A stretch of 64,000 nucleotides of DNA from NCBI GenBank assembly GCA_023014335.1, contig JAECYW010000005.1, positions 1,984,001-2,048,000 of the forward strand. The letters run 5' to 3'. Under the pieces are notes generated by a model. The model made no database searches and was not told the DNA's origin. It saw only the letters and a program-made list of their open reading frames with translations. The stretch's first letter is position 1. Every line of letters begins with the position of its first letter. A program made the translations under genes and the position numbers. Shown here one piece after another: positions 58,546-64,000 of this stretch. The stretch is from Galerina marginata (lineage: Eukaryota; Basidiomycota; Agaricomycetes; Agaricales; Galerinaceae).

Positions 58546-58719
58546 AGAATATTCACTCAAGTTCAGTGGCTACAAGAGTAGCAGGGTTCTTTAGGCTTAG
58601 TGGCTTATAAAGTTTTGGTGAAGTGGGTACTTATATTGTCAAGTGGAAAAACTACCTCTATATATATACTTTTGAGATGTGGTTATGTTTGTAGGATGCT
58701 ATGTCTAGGGAACAATAAG

Positions 58720-58845
58720 GACATAGCCTCGCATAGCCTTTAGCATAGCCTTAGCATAGCTTCCTGTCTAATCTTTCTGCGTAGCCTTTTTACATAGCCG
58801 TTCTGCATAGCCTTTCTGCATAGCCTTTCTGCATAGCCTTTGAAG
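58720..58845. repeat. short CATAGCCTTTCTG-type tandem repeat
   Basis: The words catagcc, catagccttt and gcatagcctttct recur at least nine times, the last three in a clean 13-bp array. It lies within the LTR. Confidence 0.75.
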
Positions 58846-59020
58846 CTAAATTAAGAGTGTCTAAATTTATACGTGGAGAAGAATTAGGTTTTTCACGGGC
58901 ATAGCCTTGTGGCTGGGTAATCTAGTGTATTCTAAGTTCTGCGGATTCTAAGGTTATTCCAAGGAGTGAAGGCGAGTGCTTTGAATCAGAGCTTTGCTCT
59001 AAACAGTATGTCGCCTGACA

Positions 59021-59324
59021 TCCGCGGGGAACAGATACCATCCGTCCTCAGTGGCAAGATTCGAAGTGCGAGTCTTTAACTTCACTGATTGGTATAAGTA
59101 AAAAAAAGAGAGAAAGACGATTGTAAAAAAAGCATATGTTACAAGAAAAAATCAGTGATCTTCTACCAATTCTATACGCAGTGTTCTATTCCTATTTCTA
59201 CGGCTTGTATGAAGATCAAGGAGCGAGCAAGCATAAAGATCGGAATTGAAAAGAAAAGACGATGATTCAGACCTATATGATACGAAATAGTGATGGTACA
59301 AAGCATGCTAGAATGTGGTGTCTT
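59021..59324. other. 3' untranslated segment between third ORF and LTR
   Basis: Non-coding. On the element's sense strand a purine-rich gaggacgga lies near 59040 and may be or adjoin the polypurine tract. Confidence 0.35.
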
Positions 59325-60548
59325 TCAAAAACGTCTTGGATTTGGCGTGTAGTAGTCGCGGGGGTCAACAGGGATGGGCTTGTTGAAGAAAGGTTGGAGC
59401 CAGAACTTCCAACGCGGCTGAAGAGATGTGTCCGCACGCATTCGTGCTTGATCGGCTTCTGCTCGAGCGATCTCAGCATCAAACCCGATGACCTTATGGC
59501 GAGGTAGACGAATGACAATAGGTGGCCAATCCTTGCTTGTCTTTGGGAATGAGCATCCACGGTTGTCGTACGCGATGGCTTCGACGTGCAGGACATGGTC
59601 ATAGACATAGCAGATGCGCGTCAGATGATAACAGACATCATTAGCAGGGTCACTTCCGAACAATACACGGCTCCCAGGGCTGAGCATGTTCTCGACGATG
59701 AGGAGGTTGAAGGTTATAATCCAGATGGCACCCAAATATTGCCAGGCAAAGTCCACGCGCTCAATGTCAAGAGTGTCGGTGGGTATAATTAGCGAGGAGG
59801 TAGATGGGGAGTTGAGTTGCGCTCGGGTAAGGCTGGGTCGTATCTCTTGGAACCCTGGAAGAACATTGAGGTCCGCTGGAGGATGGACGCGTTCAGGAAT
59901 GGGGCCGGTTGGTCGGAACTTTGCGTAAGGGCATGGAGGGGGTTCAACAATGTATGCGGGTGGGAGCGAGTGATTTTGTGGAGTGCGTGGTGTCAAGAGA
60001 TGCAAAGGGATAATGTCGGTTGGAGTAATGTCCCGGGAATGGATAGTGACGGTGGATGATGTAGAAATAGAGTCAATTGAAGGATTTGGGTGAAGTGGTA
60101 TTGCAGGCATGCCAGGAAGTATTTCGAGAGGGTGGGTAGTGACGACTGGTTGGAGAGGAAGACGCTTAAGTAGAGGGCGATTAGATATATGTGGTTTTGG
60201 GGCATGGACTCGCGTTTTACGCGTGTTCGGGCGTGTTGGGGGTGGTACCTCTAAAAAGGTCATGGAGTTCCGTAAGGGCGGTAGCGAGATTCCTTCCGGT
60301 AAGGTGCGAGTAGACTTAGCAGATCTCGGTCCTGAAATTGGCGGCTTCGGAAGTGGTTTGAGAACAAGGTCGTCTCGGGATGACAGCATAGTTGTGTCTG
60401 TAACTCGAAGGGAAGGGATAACAGGGCCAGTGTAATTTGTTCGTAAGGCCAGGAGGTTCGAATCAGCGTCGTGAAAGAGGTCTAGTGGGGTCTCCGCTAG
60501 CACTCGATCGCTGTTAGAAAGGTTGTGGTATCTGTCGGATGAAGGCAT
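59325..60548 (-). CDS. third ORF of the Ty3/Gypsy element (downstream of pol)
   Basis: Uninterrupted 407-residue frame, MPSSDRYHNLSNSDRV to TPNPRRF, starting 84 bp after the pol stop and ending before the LTR. It is Pro/Ser/Thr rich in the first 260 residues. Then it has an ordered-looking C-terminus with WQYLGAIWIITFNLLIVENM, SRVLFGSDPANDVCYHLTRI and VIRLPRHKVIGFDAEI. The position is that of an env-like or accessory gene, but there is no signal peptide and only one weakly hydrophobic segment, so an envelope protein is not supported. No family is recognised. It is open throughout, implying a recent insertion or selection. Confidence 0.6.
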   Translation of the reverse strand: MPSSDRYHNLSNSDRVLAETPLDLFHDADSNLLALRTNYTGPVIPSLRVTDTTMLSSRDDLVLKPLPKPPISGPRSAKSTRTLPEGISLPPLRNSMTFLEVPPPTRPNTRKTRVHAPKPHISNRPLLKRLPLQPVVTTHPLEILPGMPAIPLHPNPSIDSISTSSTVTIHSRDITPTDIIPLHLLTPRTPQNHSLPPAYIVEPPPCPYAKFRPTGPIPERVHPPADLNVLPGFQEIRPSLTRAQLNSPSTSSLIIPTDTLDIERVDFAWQYLGAIWIITFNLLIVENMLSPGSRVLFGSDPANDVCYHLTRICYVYDHVLHVEAIAYDNRGCSFPKTSKDWPPIVIRLPRHKVIGFDAEIARAEADQARMRADTSLQPRWKFWLQPFFNKPIPVDPRDYYTPNPRRF

Positions 60549-60632
60549 CGTTCAAGAAAAAATGCGAAAGAAGCTTGGGGGTGGTATTTATATGTTGTTT
60601 GGTTATATCCTCCAGGCTTCCTTTTTAGGGTT

Positions 60633-63600
60633 TTAATCCGAACGATCATCATCATCTGAGTCAGTAATTAAACTTTCTGTTCCTGAAGTCTCCTGTTCTA
60701 GATCAGCGTTTTCTTGCATAAATGCATGCCTTCGGGTGATGTATGGTAGTATGCGAAAGGCTGCATAGGTGTTCTGCAAAGATGTACCGTCTAATTCTTG
60801 TAATTTGTAGTTTTTGCCTTTTGTTTCACGAACAACTTCATAGGGGCCTAGGTATCGAGGTTGGTGCTTCCGATTGTGTGACATTTCTATTGCTGTATTT
60901 CGTACTAAGACCAGATCTCCCGATCGATGCTTCTTATGGGATAGCTTCCGAGCAAATCGCTTTTCAAACTGTAACTTAGATGCAAAACGGAACTGGGTAA
61001 GGGTCTCTGCGGCTCGCGCTAGGTCCTCAGGGTGTTTTGCGATCTGTCGCGATCTTAATGCTAGTAACTCTGATGTCGACATTCCTGTTTTAAAATCTTC
61101 AACTAAAAAGGTTGCCTCTGCTAAATCAAGTGGGAGAATTGGGTCGGTAGCATGAAGGAGTTGAAATGGGGAAAATCCAGTCACACGGCTTATGGTGACC
61201 CGATCCGCAAAGACTACCTCCGCGACCCGATCAGGCCACTTTCGTAAGTCCCCGCGACATGCTTTGATAATTGCTTCTCGGAGAACGAAATGACCACGTT
61301 CAACAACGCCATTAGCATGATGATTGTATGGTGAGATCTTGATCTGGGGGATGCCCATGCGCTTTGCGAGTTGCTCAAATGCACCTTTTACTTCTGGTCC
61401 GTTATCTGTTACTATCTGCATAGGGGCTCCATAGCGACAGTAGATGCATTCCCAGAAGAATTTGGCTAAATTTCTAGAATCAGCCTTGCGTAGTGCTCTA
61501 GCTTCACATGTCCCAGAAAGATCGTCTTTAGCTGCTACAATATACTGAAATCCTCCAGCTTTGGGCATGTGCATGATGTCAATATAAATTTTTGCAAATA
61601 AAATGGAAGGTGAAGATATGGTTAAAGGGATTTCTAATCGTTTTAGACTGCGGATCTGACATTCGTGACATGATTTGACATGGTGTTGGACATCGGCTCG
61701 CATATGAGGCCAGAAGAATCGATTTCGGATGACTTCATAGACTGTCTGGATTCCTCTGTGGCCGAGGCTTTCATGTGCGTGTATTAAAATTGCTTTCTTT
61801 TGTTGTGGTTCAAAAATTACTGAAAGGGGTGGTCTATGACCATTTTGTTTGAACAGTCTTCCTTCTTTGATGAAGAATTCTGTCGCTTTAGCTAGAAATC
61901 GTCTTTTGGTTTGTACATTTTCAATGATCGGTGACTCTAGGGTTGACAGAAATCGGAAGATGTCTTGAAGTGTGTTTTCCTGATTAATTCTAGCCAAGTA
62001 ACAGACTGGGTATGCAGGGCTGCGTGGCTTGCGAATCTCAGGTGTGTGGGAGTTGGAATAAATAGGAAATGGTGGGAAGTCGTGATATGGAATTAGGCTT
62101 AGTAGCGCTATATTGTCCAGCCAGGAGTCATCATCATCAGGGGCTGTCTCTCCTTCCGCTCTTGGCCGCCTTGATAGCGCATCAGGTCCTTTGTGCTTTT
62201 CAGCGGGTACATGAATTAATTTGAAGTTAAACATAAGGATCCCTTGTATCCAACGATTTATAGCTGCGTTAGGTTGGAGATCTGGTTCATTGAGCATTCC
62301 TTTGATATATTGGGCATCAACTTCAACATGGAGGACCTTAACTCCTATTATGTATAGCCGCCAATGCCGAAGGGCTCGGTAAAGTCCAAAGAGTTCAAGT
62401 TTAGGTTGGGAGTAGCGTGATTCTCTTTCACTCATAGGGATTGATCCATATCGAGCAGGTCGGCGGCGGCCTTCATCATCAATTTGGGATAAGATCATGC
62501 CCGCGGCTTCATTGCTAGAGTCAACTGACAGGATGACCGGGTCGTCCGATGCGTAGTCAATGGGCCGAAGAATTGGTGCGGTGGTTATAAGTTCTTTGAT
62601 CTTTGTAAATGCTTCCTCTCGTCGATCATCCCAAATAAAATCTGCTCCTTTGTGGAATAATTCAGTCAAGGGTCGCACAAGTTTGGAGTAGTCAGGTATC
62701 CAGATTCGGACAGTACCACATAGTCCCAAGAACTGACGGACCTCTTTGGGCGTCTGAAGAGATGGCCAGCTTAGTATTTTGGCAACTTTAGAAGTGTCAG
62801 GGGTACGTCCTTCGGAATTACATTTTTGTCCGATGATTAATACTTCTGGAAGACAAATTTGTGCTTTATTGGATGCGAACGTTGCTCCGGCAAGACCGAC
62901 TCGGTGCATGACCCGATGTACATCCTGGGCGTGTTCCCAAACAAATCGGCGGATCCCGCTATTTTCTTTTAAGGTTTCGGGTGTTCCATCGGTCAGAAGG
63001 TACTGAGTTCTAGGTCCTTTGATAGGGAGGTCATCGATAAAAATGTTGGCCACATGGGGCACTTCATCCTGAAGTACCATGATCATGCATTTCTGAAACT
63101 CGGCGGGGGAGTTGGTAAAGCCGGTGGGTAAGGAAGTGATCTGAAGAAGTCCTAAAGGAGTCATGAAGGCAGTAAGATCTCTGCTCCGGGGGTGTACTTT
63201 TCTGGCATCGAAACCCCAGAATAAGTCAAAGACCGTGTAGCATTGGTGTCCTGCAAAACCTTCAACAAAGTCATCTACTATAGGGAGCATTCCAGCGTCT
63301 CGGATGGTAATTTCGTTAAGTGGTTGCAAATCATGGACAATTCGCAATTTTCCATTTTTCTTGAGTACCACAAACCATCGAGACCTGTAAGATGATTGGC
63401 TTTGTTCATATACGCCAGCTTCCACTTTGAGTTTAAGGACGTCCATGACTTTAGGCATGATTCCCGGTGGAATCGGAATATTTCGATATTCCCATGGAGT
63501 GTGTGCGATGGTGGGAATGATGTAAGGTGAGAAATAAGATTCTTTCAGAGTGCCGCGTTCAGCATCTTCGAAGGCTATTGATCCTTCATTGATAGTCATT

Positions 63601-63995
63601 ACGTACTGGAACAATTTTTCTTCTTCTGGCCATAAAAATCCTGTGGAGTTTACGTTTAGTTCACCCATGCGTTCATGTGAGATTTTAGATGTAGGCGTAA
63701 ATTCCGGAGGTTTAAATGGTAAGGTGGGTAGGGTAAGCAAGGGATCTTCAGGGATCTGACGGGTAACTCGGCAGTCTTCCGGAAAGGATGTGGAGACAGG
63801 GTGCTTCTTCTTATCAGTACGTTTATAAGCAGTCAAAGTAGGGGGAAAATTATTGTCGGTAGGTTCAGTATTAGGGTAGAATATATATTCATCATCCTCG
63901 TGGATAGTTGGGTCATAAGACACCTCTAAATCTTCTTCGTCTGCATTTGGCCAGAGTCGCAGAAAGAAGTTTGACAAGTGGGAGTATTCTTCCAC
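60633..63995 (-). mobile_element. Ty3/Gypsy retrotransposon pol (reverse transcriptase, RNase H, integrase)
   Basis: A 1,120-residue frame that continues past the right edge. Domains in order: reverse transcriptase (~190-350) with LRIVHDLQPLN, LPTGFTNSPAEFQ and FIDD in place of the usual YxDD; the Ty3-type RT/RNase H connection FLGLCGTVRIWIPDYS; RNase H (~470-590) with ILSVDSSNEAAG; an HHCC integrase finger (HAHESLGHRG...CHECQ); the integrase core with D, D and E in IYIDIMH, IVTDNGPEVKG and NGVVERGH; and a C-terminal RYLGPYEVV segment like the chromo/GPY module. Protease and gag must lie beyond 64000. No frameshift or stop interrupts it, so the copy is probably young. Confidence 0.92.
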
Positions 63996-64000
63996 GGTGT

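Larger units (their letters stand above)
57959..59020 (-). repeat. 3' LTR of the Ty3/Gypsy element, about 1,062 bp
   Basis: On the minus strand it starts TGTCAGGCGACATACTG at 59020 and ends CTACTCCGCACA at 57959, giving the TG...CA (TGT...ACA) ends of LTRs. It follows the third ORF of the element. A TATATATA box lies near 58665. It contains a 45-bp minisatellite and a CATAGCC repeat, listed separately. The other LTR is outside the window, so the limits rest on the end motifs alone. Confidence 0.55.

Noticed and set aside
58290..58610. 106-codon repetitive frame (ARRSRIKSVKSK units)
   Set aside because: It is the translation of a 45-bp minisatellite; any period divisible by three gives such a frame.
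59325..60548. Envelope gene of a retrovirus-like element
   Set aside because: No signal peptide, no strong membrane anchor and no cleavage or fusion motif; position alone is not enough.

Overview
The window looks like nuclear DNA of a basidiomycete fungus, most likely a mushroom-forming Agaricomycete. Genes are interrupted by many introns of about 50-75 bp with GT(A/G)NGT donors. The recognisable housekeeping proteins are fungal or eukaryotic (RPB11, uL15/L28, MTG1, a Tlg1/syntaxin-6 SNARE, an OSCA/TMEM63-type channel). Several families typical of Agaricomycetes are also present (a FYVE-RING family, 7TM proteins, JmjC proteins, Ndc10-like proteins, kinase-like fragments). No complete CRISPR, operon or bacterial feature is present. 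All functional names come from reading motifs; no database search was run.

Layout. 0.7-11.3 kb: a small basic orphan, the circularly permuted GTPase MTG1, RPB11 and ribosomal L28 as a divergent pair, about 2.4 kb of gene-poor DNA holding an inverted-repeat element, and a Mahogunin (MGRN1)-like RING ligase. 12.3-23.0 kb: three FYVE-RING (CARP/RNF34-like) paralogues on the same strand. A ricin-B-type lectin, an unrecognised multi-exon gene and a broken kinase-like gene lie between the second and third. 23.7-33.4 kb: a single-pass membrane protein, a histidine-phosphatase (phosphoglycerate-mutase-like) gene, an Ndc10-like gene and the OSCA/TMEM63-type channel. 35.4-41.5 kb: a 7TM protein, two poorly known genes and the SNARE. 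42.0-49.6 kb: one or two large disordered nuclear-type genes ending in a half PHD finger and a chromodomain.

50.0-64.0 kb is the dynamic end. A chimera joins the N-terminal domains of an Xaa-Pro aminopeptidase to a different helical protein. It is followed by a cluster of inverted and tandem repeats. Then come two genes each hit by a roughly 604-bp hAT-like MITE with a perfect 8-bp target duplication; one insertion supplies a stop codon and the other sits inside an intron. Finally a Ty3/Gypsy LTR retrotransposon (pol, a third ORF and the 3' LTR) has cut the 5' end of a JmjC gene and runs off the right edge of the window.

The most unusual signals are the aminopeptidase chimera, a 574-nt tract with no AG dinucleotide on the coding strand that ends exactly at a good in-frame splice acceptor, the MITE-supplied stop codon, the third ORF of the retrotransposon, and the FYVE-RING tandem family with progressively decaying middle domains.
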